Numbered from the stretch's first letter, positions 17,110-25,478 are shown. The stretch is DNA of 64,000 nucleotides from Asanoa ishikariensis (GCF_900107455.1 NZ_FNQB01000001.1:1178001-1242000); one strand, 5' to 3'. Translations and numbers: made by a program. The notes: generated by a model from the letters alone, not told the origin.

Positions 17110-17702
17110 TCTCCCTGTACCGCCCCGGCGACAGCCTGCTGCACCGCCTCCCGGCCGGTCCGAAGCTGCTCGTCGTGATGGCGCTCGCCCTGGGGGTCTC
17201 GCTCGCACCGGCGAGCCCCTGGACGCTGACCGGCACCGCACTGGCAGTCGCCGCCTGCTACGTGCTGGCGGGACTCGGCGCGATCGAGATCGCCCGCCAG
17301 GCGTACAAGCTGCGCTGGTTGGTGCTGGTGATGGTGTTGAGCCAGGTCTTCTTCCTGCCCCCGTTGACCATGGCGGCCAACGTCGTGCGGGTGGTCGTGG
17401 TGATCCTGCTGGCCAACCTGGTCACCCTGACCACCCGCACCGAGCAGTTGGTCGACGCGATCGAGCGCGCGCTGACGCCGCTGCGGCGGCTGGGTGTCAA
17501 TCCGAGCCGGGTCGCGCTGATGCTCTCCATGACCATCACGACGATCCCGGTCATCGCCGGTTTCGCCAGTCAGATCCGGGAGGCACAGCGCGCCCGGGGC
17601 GTACCCGTGGCGCCGCTGGCCTTCGTCGTGCCTCTATTGATCATGGCGCTGAAGCACTCGGACGACCTGGCCGACGCCCTCAACGCCCGCGGAATCGACT
17701 AG
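17106..17702 (+). CDS. bioN: ECF transporter transmembrane coupling protein (EcfT), biotin type
   Basis: 198 residues, five or so membrane helices and a long amphipathic C-terminal region with the two Ala-Arg-Gly coupling motifs that dock on the ATPases: AQRARG (about residue 160) and ALNARG at the extreme C-terminus. GTG 17106 overlaps the bioM stop. Completes the BioYMN transporter, whose S component is encoded four genes upstream. Ends with TAG just before the duplicated 3' tail of the convergent psd gene. Confidence 0.92.
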   Translation: MISLYRPGDSLLHRLPAGPKLLVVMALALGVSLAPASPWTLTGTALAVAACYVLAGLGAIEIARQAYKLRWLVLVMVLSQVFFLPPLTMAANVVRVVVVILLANLVTLTTRTEQLVDAIERALTPLRRLGVNPSRVALMLSMTITTIPVIAGFASQIREAQRARGVPVAPLAFVVPLLIMALKHSDDLADALNARGID

Positions 17703-17712
17703 AGGCTAGGAA

Positions 17713-17764
17713 CGCCAGCGGGCGATCACCGAGTTGCCTATGACCGCCAGCGGGCGATCACCGA
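17713..17764. repeat. 20-bp direct repeat duplicating the psd 3' end
   Basis: CGCCAGCGGGCGATCACCGA occurs at 17713-17732 and 17745-17764, offset 32 bp. The second copy is the end of the psd coding region (SVIARW plus Arg-Ser and stop on the minus strand). The first is the same peptide-coding tail lying beyond the stop codon, a small tandem duplication. Confidence 0.85.
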
Positions 17765-18988
17765 CGCCCCGCCGACGACCCGGTCGCCGGGTGCCACGAG
17801 CGCGTCCGCGGTGCCGGCGGGCAGGTAGACGTCGGTGCGCGAGCCGAACCGGATCAGGCCGAACCGCTCGCCGCGGGCCAGCAGTGCACCGACCGGCGCG
17901 CGCTGCACGATCCGGCGGGCGATCAGGCCGGTCCGCTGGGCCACCACCACGGTGCCGCGCGGGGTGTCGAGCACCGTGTAGGCCGCCACGTTGTGCTCCG
18001 CCGCCGGCTTCATCGCGGCCGCGTAGCCGCCGTCGGTGACGAAGTAGTCGACCACCTTGCCGGCCACCGGGCTGCGGTTGACGTGCACGTCGAGGACCGA
18101 CAGGAAGACGGCGACGCGGAGGAACTCGCCCTCGCCGAACCGCTCGTCGGTGACCCGCTCGACCGAGAGGACCTTGCCGTCGGAGGCCGCCACCACGGCG
18201 GTCGGGTCTTCCGGCACGTCCCGCTCGGGGTCCCGGAAGAAGGCCGCGACGGGCAGCGCGGCCAGCGCCGGCACCAGCCACAGCTTGGACGACGGGCGGG
18301 CGCGGCGGGTCAGCGCGGCCAGGCCGAGGGCGATGCCCGCGGCGGCCACACCGTTGGAGTCGATGTGCATCGAGCGGGTCAGCGGGACGCTCGACGGCCG
18401 GTAGGCCGGCGCGAGCCGCTCGGCCAGCGCCGCGTCGGCGGGCGAGAACCGGAGCCGGTGCACCCGCACCGGCGGCCGGTTGGCCAGCACCAGGTCGGAG
18501 CCGACGCCGAAGAGCGCGGCCTGGCGGTCGAGCTCGGCGGCGGCGCCACCGGTCAGGCCGGGCAGCGCCGGTGCGCCGACGGACAGCACGCCGCCGTCGG
18601 CCAGGTATTTGGCCAGCCCGTCGATGGTCGCGCGGGCGTCTTCCGCGGTGCCGGTCAGCGCCTCGGCGACGATCACGATCTGGGCCGGGTCGGACTCGCC
18701 GACGGACTCGGCCACCCGCACGCGGTCGCCGACCCACTGACCCTGCTGGTGGACGTGGGCCCGCAGCGCGGCGCTGGTGGTGCCCGCGCCCGGGGTGACG
18801 ACCAGCGCGTCGCCCGGCAGCAGGGCGTCGATCGCGGCCTGGAGCACCGCCGAGCCCGGCGCCGCACCGACCACCAGGGCGGTCTTCGGGCCGGCGTGAC
18901 GGGCGAGCTCGGCGGCGAGCGTGCGCGCCGCGCGCTCGCCGAAGCTGTCGCGGCCGCGGTCGGCGGGGTGCGCGGGGGAGGCGGTCAT
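17738..18988 (-). CDS. psd: Phosphatidylserine decarboxylase with an extra N-terminal methyltransferase-like domain
   Basis: The C-terminal half (about residues 205-416) is a PS decarboxylase proenzyme: FLSVLDVHVNRSPVAGKV, HNVAAYTVLDTPRG, and near the end RFGSRTDVYLP, where the Gly-Ser is the autocatalytic cleavage site that yields the pyruvoyl cofactor. It converts PS to PE at the membrane. The N-terminal part (about 1-195) resembles a SAM-methyltransferase-like Rossmann domain (ALVVGAAPGSAV, then VVTPGAGTTSAALRAHV), but the glycine motif is not canonical and may be inactive. Short Psd proteins are about 200-300 residues, so this 416-residue form is a fusion. Start at ATG 18988. It pairs functionally with pssA across the biotin operon. 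Confidence 0.87.
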   Translation of the reverse strand: MTASPAHPADRGRDSFGERAARTLAAELARHAGPKTALVVGAAPGSAVLQAAIDALLPGDALVVTPGAGTTSAALRAHVHQQGQWVGDRVRVAESVGESDPAQIVIVAEALTGTAEDARATIDGLAKYLADGGVLSVGAPALPGLTGGAAAELDRQAALFGVGSDLVLANRPPVRVHRLRFSPADAALAERLAPAYRPSSVPLTRSMHIDSNGVAAAGIALGLAALTRRARPSSKLWLVPALAALPVAAFFRDPERDVPEDPTAVVAASDGKVLSVERVTDERFGEGEFLRVAVFLSVLDVHVNRSPVAGKVVDYFVTDGGYAAAMKPAAEHNVAAYTVLDTPRGTVVVAQRTGLIARRIVQRAPVGALLARGERFGLIRFGSRTDVYLPAGTADALVAPGDRVVGGASVIARWRS

Positions 18989-19090
18989 GTCGGGCTGGCT
19001 CCTCAGCGTTCGAATCGGTGATGCCGGCGGGACAACGCACTGGCCGGCGGAGGTGAAAACCTCCACCGGCCAGCATAGGTGGCGCGGGGC

Positions 19091-19414
19091 TCAGTCGTGG
19101 TTTTGACCGCGCGGCGGAGCCGAGACGGGGTCGCCGAGGTCGGCGGTGAGCGCCGGCTCCGGGTCGATCGACGGGGACGCATCGGTGCCCGGGCTGACCG
19201 GGACCGCGGACCGCTGTGCCGCGTTGGCGTTGCGGGCCGACCGGACCGCCCCGACCAGGCCGAGCAGGCCCAGCAGGATCAGCCCGAACGCCACCCACCA
19301 GCCCGCGGCCGGCACGTTGACGTTGACGACCTGGGCGAACACCCACCAGCCGACGATCGCCAGGAAGATCACCGCGAAGATCAATGAGACCGCGTCGGTG
19401 CGATGGGCCTTCAT
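19091..19414 (-). CDS. Small two-helix membrane protein next to PspC protein
   Basis: 107 residues: two hydrophobic segments (VSLIFAVIFLAIVGWWVF and GWWVAFGLILLGLLGLVG) separated by a short VNVNVPA loop, then a hydrophilic tail rich in Pro, Ser and Asp. No known domain recognised. Its ATG overlaps the stop of the upstream PspC gene (ATGA), so the two are translated together and probably form one envelope-stress module. Confidence 0.75.
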   Translation of the reverse strand: MKAHRTDAVSLIFAVIFLAIVGWWVFAQVVNVNVPAAGWWVAFGLILLGLLGLVGAVRSARNANAAQRSAVPVSPGTDASPSIDPEPALTADLGDPVSAPPRGQNHD

Positions 19415-20946
19415 CGGGTCACCTCCACCCGTCCGGCGTTGGCATGGATGGTCAGCCGCAGCGTGCCGCCGCCGACCCCGTCTTCACCGTTGTCCGCGAC
19501 GGTCACGGACTGGCCCAGCCCGCTGGTCGACCGGTCGAAGACCTGTGCGTCACCGGCGTCGACGTTGACATCGGCGATCACGTCGACGTTCTCGGGCACC
19601 CGTACCTCGAGATCGCCCGCGTTGATGTTGACGTCGATCTCCCTGTCCAGGCCGGTGAAGTCGAGGCTGGTCAGGTCGAGCCGGGCGTCACCGAACGGCA
19701 GCCGGTAGCTGGTCCGGAGCTCGTCCATCGACCGCGGCTCCCAGATCGCCTCGCGCGGCCCGATCTTGTCGTGGTCGACCTGGTACTCGGCGATCGAGGA
19801 GATGCCCAGCGCCGCCGCGGCGGCCAGGCCGAGTGCGATCAGCCAGCGGGCCCGGCCCAGCCAGGCGCCGACCAGCAGGCCGAGCGCGATGGTCAACAGC
19901 GCTGCCGCGAAGTACGTGGTCGGGCGGACCCGGATCACGTTGAGCAGGTCGAGCATCGCCACGACGCCCATGGCCACGAAGATCATCGAGAACGTGGCGA
20001 AGCCCAGCGCCGAGCGCTCCTTGGGTGGCTTCGGCGGTTTGGCCGGCTTCGGTGGCGCCGGCGGGGGCGGTGGCGGCGGCCCACCGTACGGGCCGTAGGG
20101 CGCGAACGGTGGCTGGTAGCCCTGCTGCCGCGGCGGGTACGGCCCAGCGGTGGGCGGGAACTGCGCGGTCGGTTGCGGGTACTGCGGCGGTGCGTCGTAC
20201 GCCCGGGTCGGCTCGTCGTACGTCCGGGTCGGCTCGTCGTAGGTCCGGGTCGGCTCGTCGACCGCGACCGGTGGCGGCCCCGCGGGGGCGGGAGCGGCGC
20301 CCGGTGCGGCGGCGAACGGCTGGGTCGGCTGTTCCGGAGCGGACCGCCACGGTGTGGCGCCGCCCCATGGTGCCGATCCCGACCAGGGTGAGATGTTCGA
20401 CCAGGTGAACCGCTCGTCCCCCGGCCCGGCCGGCACGGGCTGCGGCCCGCGCTGGTTGCGGTTGAGCAGCAACGCGCCTCCTATCAGAATCGCGGCGCCC
20501 AGCACGACCGCGCGGAACGCGTCGGTGACCAGGAAGCCGAACAACACCGTGCAACCGACGCCGAGGACGATCGCGGTGACCGGCGACATGCTCGACCGGC
20601 CCTTGCCGAGTACCGACTCGATCGGCGACGCGGTGTCGCCTTCGGCCGGGATGAGCAACCATGCGGTCACGTAGATCAACACGCCGACCGCGAAGAACAG
20701 GGTGAGCACGGCGAACAGCACGCGCCACAGGATCGGGTCGGTGTTGGTGGCCCGGCCGATCGCCGCGCAGACCCCGGCGAGGTATCGCCCGTTGTACGGT
20801 CGGGTCAGCCCGTACCGCGTGGCGAAGCCGGCTGTGTCCGGCGCGGTGCCGGCCCCGGGCGGGGGCGGCGGCGGTGGTCCGGGCGGCGGCGCGGCGGCCT
20901 CGCCCGCCGGGCGCTGGCCGGCCGGTGTCTCGGGGGTCTCGGTCAT
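19411..20946 (-). CDS. PspC-domain membrane protein with C-terminal adhesin-like/DUF4097-type beta domain
   Basis: 511 residues. After a Pro-rich cytosolic N-terminus comes a PspC domain (TRPYNGRYLAGVCAAIGRAT, then DPILWRVLFAVLTLF) and several membrane segments. Next is a long Pro/Tyr-rich hydrophilic loop with three copies of a heptad TRTYDEP, then further membrane helices. The C-terminal soluble domain (about residues 400-511) has regularly spaced DVNINAGDLEVRVPENV-type strands, as in LiaF/DUF4097-like beta folds. LiaF-type proteins inhibit a cognate LiaS kinase; the adjacent divergent gene encodes a PspC-bearing NarL-type kinase, so a sensor/inhibitor relation is a reasonable inference. 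Start at ATG 20946. Confidence 0.78.
   Translation of the reverse strand: MTETPETPAGQRPAGEAAAPPPGPPPPPPPGAGTAPDTAGFATRYGLTRPYNGRYLAGVCAAIGRATNTDPILWRVLFAVLTLFFAVGVLIYVTAWLLIPAEGDTASPIESVLGKGRSSMSPVTAIVLGVGCTVLFGFLVTDAFRAVVLGAAILIGGALLLNRNQRGPQPVPAGPGDERFTWSNISPWSGSAPWGGATPWRSAPEQPTQPFAAAPGAAPAPAGPPPVAVDEPTRTYDEPTRTYDEPTRAYDAPPQYPQPTAQFPPTAGPYPPRQQGYQPPFAPYGPYGGPPPPPPPAPPKPAKPPKPPKERSALGFATFSMIFVAMGVVAMLDLLNVIRVRPTTYFAAALLTIALGLLVGAWLGRARWLIALGLAAAAALGISSIAEYQVDHDKIGPREAIWEPRSMDELRTSYRLPFGDARLDLTSLDFTGLDREIDVNINAGDLEVRVPENVDVIADVNVDAGDAQVFDRSTSGLGQSVTVADNGEDGVGGGTLRLTIHANAGRVEVTR
20194..20256. repeat. Three tandem 21-bp units coding a heptapeptide repeat
   Basis: Units at 20194-20214, 20215-20235 and 20236-20256 differ by one base each (for example GTCGTACGTCCGGGTCGGCTC-like, 21 bp). 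On the minus strand they encode three consecutive DEPTRTY/AY heptads in the cytosolic loop of the PspC protein. Confidence 0.85.
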
Positions 20947-21073
20947 ACCGTGAATATTGGCGGGGCCGGTGCCCGAGCGACCTCCGGCACGGACCCTGAG
21001 CGCACCCTGAGAAATACGGCGCCCCAGGTTAGGGGGCCTCCCCATGGTCGTGGCACGCCATCACGTGTGACCC

Positions 21074-22363
21074 TTGAAATCACCCGAACGGAGGCCCGCC
21101 ATCACCGCACCCGCCGCACCCGCCGCACCACGCCTGTACCGAGCCCGCGACCGCCGCATGGTCGCCGGTGTCGCTGCCGGCCTGGCCGAGCACCTCGGCG
21201 TGCCACCCACCCGGGTGCGCGTGGCGTTCGTGTTGCTGCTGGGGTTCAGCGGTCTCGGGCTCCTGCTCTACGCCGCGTTGTGGGCGGTGCTGCCACAGCG
21301 GTCCCGCACCTCGGGTGACACGACCCGCCGCGGCCTGCCCCAGGTGCTGCCCTTCCTGCTGATCGGCATCGGGGTGCTGATCAGCCAGGCCCTGCTGCTC
21401 AACTCGGTCGGCGCGGCGGCCACCGGCGGCTGGCTGATCGCCCTGGTCGCGGTCGGCGCGGGCGTGATCTGGCACCAGTCCGACCCCGAACGGCGCCGGC
21501 AGTGGAGCGAGACGCTGCCGTCGATGCCCTGGCTCGCGGCGGTGGTCGACGAGAGCGACCGCCGCGCGTTCCTGCTCCGCTTCATCGGCGGCGGCGTACT
21601 CGTCGCGACCGGCGTCATCGGCGTGGTCGCGGTCTACGCGCCGTCCGGTGACATCGGCGCCGTGATCAACGGCGTGATCTTCGCGCTGGTCGGCCTGTTC
21701 GGCGTCGCCGTGGTGGCCGGCCCGGCCCTGTGGCGGACGTTCAACCAGCTCCGCGCCGAGCGCGAGGGCCGGATCCGCGAGCAGGAGCGCGCCGAGGTCG
21801 CCGCCATGGTGCACGACCAGGTGCTGCACACGCTCGCCCTGATCCAGCGCAACGCTGGCGACGTCAAGGTGGTCCAGCGGCTGGCCCGCGGCCAGGAACG
21901 CTCGCTGCGCAACTGGCTCTACAAGCCGACGGCGTCGCCGACCGAGCGGTTCGCGGCGGCGCTGGAGCAGGCGGCGGCCGAGGTCGAGGACACCTTCGGA
22001 ATCACCGTCGAGACCGTCGTGGTCGGCGACCGGGAGACCGACGAACGGGTCGGCGCGCTGGTAGCCGCCGCCCGCGAGGCCATGGTCAACGCCGCCCGGC
22101 ACGCCAAGGTCCAGACTGTCTCTCTTTACGCGGAGGCGGAACCCGACCAGCTGAGCGTCTTCGTTCGCGATCGCGGAGCGGGATTCGACCCCTCTACAGT
22201 GGAAGAGACCCGGCACGGGGTGCGCGGCTCGATCATCGGCCGGATGGCCCGCCACGGCGGCCGGTCGGAGATCCGCAGCGAGCCGGGCACCGGCACCGAG
22301 GTGCGCCTGTTCCTCCCGATCGCACGGATGTCGACCCCAGCAAACGCCAGCAAGGACAGGTGA
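21074..22363 (+). CDS. NarL-type sensor histidine kinase with N-terminal PspC domain
   Basis: The N-terminal PspC domain (RLYRARDRRMVAGVAAGLA, then EHLGVPPTRVRVAFVLLL) is followed by about five membrane segments, a HisKA_3 dimerisation helix with the phospho-His in AEVAAMVHDQVLHTLALIQ, and an HATPase domain (EAMVNAARHAKV, RDRGAGFDPS, GTGTEVRLFLP). The start is uncertain. I give the TTG at 21074, but it has no SD, whereas GGAGG at 21090-21094 lies 6 nt before an in-frame ATC at 21101, where homologues might have ATG. Partner regulator follows 7 bp downstream. The divergent PspC/LiaF-like gene at 20946 is the likely modulator. Senses envelope stress by family analogy. Confidence 0.87.
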   Translation: MKSPERRPAITAPAAPAAPRLYRARDRRMVAGVAAGLAEHLGVPPTRVRVAFVLLLGFSGLGLLLYAALWAVLPQRSRTSGDTTRRGLPQVLPFLLIGIGVLISQALLLNSVGAAATGGWLIALVAVGAGVIWHQSDPERRRQWSETLPSMPWLAAVVDESDRRAFLLRFIGGGVLVATGVIGVVAVYAPSGDIGAVINGVIFALVGLFGVAVVAGPALWRTFNQLRAEREGRIREQERAEVAAMVHDQVLHTLALIQRNAGDVKVVQRLARGQERSLRNWLYKPTASPTERFAAALEQAAAEVEDTFGITVETVVVGDRETDERVGALVAAAREAMVNAARHAKVQTVSLYAEAEPDQLSVFVRDRGAGFDPSTVEETRHGVRGSIIGRMARHGGRSEIRSEPGTGTEVRLFLPIARMSTPANASKDR

Positions 22364-22370
22364 GCGTCAG

Positions 22371-23042
22371 ATGACCGAGAACCCCACGCCGACCGAGGCG
22401 CCTCAGGCGTTGCGGGTGTTCGTCGTCGACGACCACGCCATGTTCCGGGCCGGCGTCCGCGCCGAACTGGCCGGCCGCGTCGACGTGATCGGCGAGGCCA
22501 GCACCGTGGCCGAGGCGGTCAGCCGGATCGGAGCACTCGAGCCCGACGTGGTCCTGCTCGACGTACACATGCCCGACGGCGGCGGCCGCGCGGTGCTCGA
22601 GGTCGTCCGCCGTACCCACCCGCAGGTCCGCTTCCTGGCCCTGAGCGTCTCCGACGCCGCCGAAGACGTGATCGGCCTGATCCGAGCGGGCGCGCGCGGC
22701 TACGTCACCAAGACCATCTCCTCCGAGGAGCTCGCCGCCGCGATCCGCCGGGTAGCCGACGGCGACGCCGTGTTCAGCCCGCGCCTGGCCGGCTTCGTGC
22801 TGGACGCCTTCGCGAGCCGTTCCGACACCGCGGTCGCCGACCCGGAGCTCGACCAGCTCACGAACCGCGAGCGCGAGGTGCTGCGCCTGCTGGCCCGCGG
22901 CTACGCCTACAAGGAGATCGCGAAGGAGCTGTTCATCTCCATCAAGACGGTGGAGACGCACGTGTCCAACGTTCTCCGCAAGCTCCAGATGTCGAACCGG
23001 TACGAGCTCTCCCGCTGGGCCGCCGACCGACGCCTCGTGTAA
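22371..23042 (+). CDS. NarL/FixJ-family response regulator
   Basis: 223 residues. The receiver has VFVVDDHAMFRAGV, the phospho-Asp in VVLLDVHMPDGG, and Lys in YVTKTIS. A LuxR-type C-terminal helix-turn-helix follows (LTNREREVLRLLARGYAYKEIAKELFIS, quoted in parts: LTNREREVLRLLARG and IKTVETHVSNVLRKLQ). AGGTGAG lies 6 nt before ATG 22371. Cognate partner of the upstream PspC kinase, with targets probably including the divergent PspC operon (inference). Followed by a long non-coding region. Confidence 0.93.
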   Translation: MTENPTPTEAPQALRVFVVDDHAMFRAGVRAELAGRVDVIGEASTVAEAVSRIGALEPDVVLLDVHMPDGGGRAVLEVVRRTHPQVRFLALSVSDAAEDVIGLIRAGARGYVTKTISSEELAAAIRRVADGDAVFSPRLAGFVLDAFASRSDTAVADPELDQLTNREREVLRLLARGYAYKEIAKELFISIKTVETHVSNVLRKLQMSNRYELSRWAADRRLV

Positions 23043-23152
23043 ATATTCGGATTTACCCACATTTGCTCGGTTCCGCGGCGGTCCAGACCGTCGCTCCCGC
23101 CAGAGACCGCTCCGCTGCGCTGCGCTGCCAGGCCCGCGCCGGGCCGCGCACC

Positions 23153-23206
23153 CAAGATCTAGGTAATTTGTTGCTGCCCCGGCAGCAACAAATTACCTAG
23201 ATCTTG
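23153..23206. repeat. Perfect 26-bp inverted repeat, 2-nt loop, AT-richer than its surroundings
   Basis: The arms 23153-23178 and 23181-23206 are exact reverse complements (arm begins CAAGATCTAGGTAATTTG and ends TTGCTGCC), with CC between. No U-tract follows. It lies 110 bp after the response regulator stop, in front of the GC repeat, and could be a strong terminator, a barrier element or a remnant of a repeat family. Composition is clearly unlike the flanking 80% GC. Confidence 0.9.
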
Positions 23207-23276
23207 CCTGCGCCACGCAGCGGCCGCGTGTCTCACCGCGGTCCTGCGCGGCGTGTCGACCTTGTCCAGGCTCTAC

Positions 23277-23650
23277 CGCCCGCCACCGCCGTTGCGCCAG
23301 CGGGCCGCGACCGTTACCGCTGGCCGTGGCCCGCCGCCGCCGTTGGGCCAGCGGGCCGCGACCGTTACCGCTGGCCGTGGCCGTGGCCGTGGCCGTCGCC
23401 GTCACCGCCCGTTTGGGCTGGCGTCCGTCACCGCTACTGGTGCCGCTGCGGGCTGACGTCCGCCACCGTTGCTGCTGGCCGCCACCGCGCCGCCCGTGCG
23501 GGCCGGCGTCCGCCGCCGTCACCGCCACCGCCCCCGTGCGGGCCGGCGTCCCCATCGCTGCTGCCGCTGCGGGCCGGTGTCCGCCGCCGTTATTGCCGCT
23601 GGGGCTTGTGTCCGCTGCCGCCGTTGCCGCTGCGGGCCGTGGTCGGAGCA
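23277..23650. repeat. Degenerate GC-rich tandem repeat, non-coding
   Basis: A roughly 50-bp unit is present twice nearly intact: CGGGCCGCGACCGTTACCGC followed by TGGCCGTGGC, at about 23307 and 23352. A GTGGCC hexamer run follows, and then shorter units around GTGCGGGCCGGCGTCCGCCG through 23645. Both strands stay open across it only because of composition; the predicted peptides are Pro/Arg/Ala strings. No promoter or gene is supported. Confidence 0.65.
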
Positions 23651-24333
23651 TGAGGCGGGCCCGGCCAAATGGCTGACTGCGTGGGCCGCTTTAACGCGTC
23701 CGGCGCTGATCAGGAACGGTTACGAAACACTTTCGCGCCTGCGTAAACCTTCGGTCGGGGTCGACGGAGGGCATTGCCGCGGGGACTGTTCGTGGCGAAT
23801 TGTTGCCAGCCCGTAGACGGTCGGGTCAAACCCTTGTGTACGGCGGCCAGATGTGTTGATCTAGCGGCTGCGTACGCCGCGCCGGTTGTCCGGTCGCTTC
23901 GCCTGAGCGGTGGACGTGGGTTGGGCAAGGAGCGGCGGGCCGTCTTCTGCGAGCCGCCGGGCGACACAAACTCGCCGCGTGGCCGCAAGGGTCCATCACA
24001 ATCTTCGCCCAACCGTGCAACCTAAAATCTCCGCTGGCGCGTCTCGTCAGCTGCACGGAGCGTGTCGGAGCGCTGGCGGGTGGCTAATGGACACACTGGT
24101 GGATCGGTGCAAATCGCCCCCAAACGATCGCGTTGAGCGCGGTCGATTTGGTCCGATTTGCGCTGCCCTCCGTCTGATGTGCACGGTCGGCTGGCTGTTA
24201 CACCCGACCGCCCGTTCGTTGACATCACTGTTATCTGAACGATGCATTCGACTATTCCGAAGTCGCTTCATGACGGCTAGCTTTTGCCGAACAGGCGAAG
24301 CGACCCTTCGTCCGATCTAGGAGGCCCCCGTCC
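23651..24333 (+). other. Non-coding region upstream of the dipeptide ABC operon
   Basis: About 680 bp, less GC-rich than the genome average, without any ORF that looks like a gene and without a recognisable RNA. A TTGACA at 24219-24224 is a candidate -35 for the operon, but no clear -10 stands 16-18 bp after it. GGAGG at 24320-24324 is the ribosome binding site of the first gene. Confidence 0.4.
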
Positions 24334-25383
24334 ATGAGGAAGACCGACTCGGCGCATGACGTCCCTGCCGCCGGCACAACCGACGGCCTTGGCGGGACCG
24401 TCGCGTTGGAGGTCAATTCCCCGGTCGACGCCCCCATTGAGGCGCAGAAGAAGGAGTTCGTCGGTCGCTCGCCCGGTCAGCTCGCCTGGCTGCGCCTCAA
24501 GCGTGACCGCACGGCCGCGGTCAGCGCGATTACGCTCGCCATTCTCGGCGCCATCGCGCTTCTCGCCCCGCTGATCGGCAAGCTGCGCGGCATGTCGCCG
24601 ACGCAGCCGTTCACCGACAAGCTCAACGACTTCGCCATGCCCCTGGGCTACGCGGGCGGCATGAACAGCACGCACTGGCTCGGTCTGGAGCCCGGCAACG
24701 GGCGCGACATCATGATGCAGTTGGTCTACGGCATGCGCACCTCGCTGCTGATCGCGTTCGCCTCGGCGATCGTCGCCTCGACCATCGGTGTCCTGATCGG
24801 AATCCTCGCCGGCTACGCCCGCGGCTGGCTCGACACCGCGATCAACTGGGTCATCGACCTGACGCTGGCGTTCCCGTTCCTGATCTTCGCACTGGCCGTC
24901 ATCCCGATCGTCGAGGACCGCTTCTTCGGTGCCCGCGACGCGATCCCCGCCAGCTTCCGGGTCGGTCTGATCATCGCGACGTTCGCCATGTTCAGCTGGA
25001 CCTACACCGCCCGGCTCGTCCGCGGCCAGGTCATCACGCTGCGCGAACGCGAGTTCGTCGAGGCCGCGCGGGCGGCCGGCGCGGGCACCTGGCACATCCT
25101 GTTCCGGCAGCTGCTGCCCAACATCTGGGCACCCATCCTGGTCACGCTGTCGCTCAACGTGCCGGCCTTCATCACCACCGAAGCCGCGCTGGCCTTCGTC
25201 AACATCGGCGTCATCGAGCCGACACCCGACCTCGGTCGGATGATCTTCAACTCGATCGCCTACGTGGCCAGCGACCCGTACTACACGCTGTGGCCCGGTC
25301 TGACGATCTTCATCCTGGTGCTCGCGTTCAACCTGCTCGGTGACTCGCTGCGTGACGCTCTGGACCCCAAGTCCACCCGCTAA
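24334..25383 (+). CDS. Oligo/dipeptide ABC transporter permease (DppC/OppC type)
   Basis: 349 residues. A cytosolic N-terminus of about 50 residues is followed by one membrane segment, a periplasm-side loop and a five-helix permease core. The EAA loop that contacts the ATPase reads EFVEAARAAGAGTWHILFRQ. ATG 24334 has GGAGG upstream. It is first in an operon of order C - binding protein - B - D - F, in which the C permease precedes the binding protein. In the second transporter of this window (60-64 kb) the order is A-B-C-D, so the two systems are organised differently. Substrate, probably short peptides, cannot be read from the permease. Confidence 0.9.
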   Translation: MRKTDSAHDVPAAGTTDGLGGTVALEVNSPVDAPIEAQKKEFVGRSPGQLAWLRLKRDRTAAVSAITLAILGAIALLAPLIGKLRGMSPTQPFTDKLNDFAMPLGYAGGMNSTHWLGLEPGNGRDIMMQLVYGMRTSLLIAFASAIVASTIGVLIGILAGYARGWLDTAINWVIDLTLAFPFLIFALAVIPIVEDRFFGARDAIPASFRVGLIIATFAMFSWTYTARLVRGQVITLREREFVEAARAAGAGTWHILFRQLLPNIWAPILVTLSLNVPAFITTEAALAFVNIGVIEPTPDLGRMIFNSIAYVASDPYYTLWPGLTIFILVLAFNLLGDSLRDALDPKSTR

Positions 25384-25478
25384 GCCCGCGGAGCACCAAA
25401 GACTTTGCAACACGCACGTTTCGTTCGGAAATTTCGGGAGCTGAGGGAGCCCCCAGCCGGGCGGGAAGGGAGAAGATC

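Noticed and set aside
23277-23650. CRISPR array
   Set aside because: Units are adjacent and degenerate, without regular unique spacers, and no cas gene is present.
23204-23653. Open frames on both strands through the GC repeat
   Set aside because: Peptides are low-complexity Pro/Ala/Arg; openness follows from lack of AT-rich stop codons.
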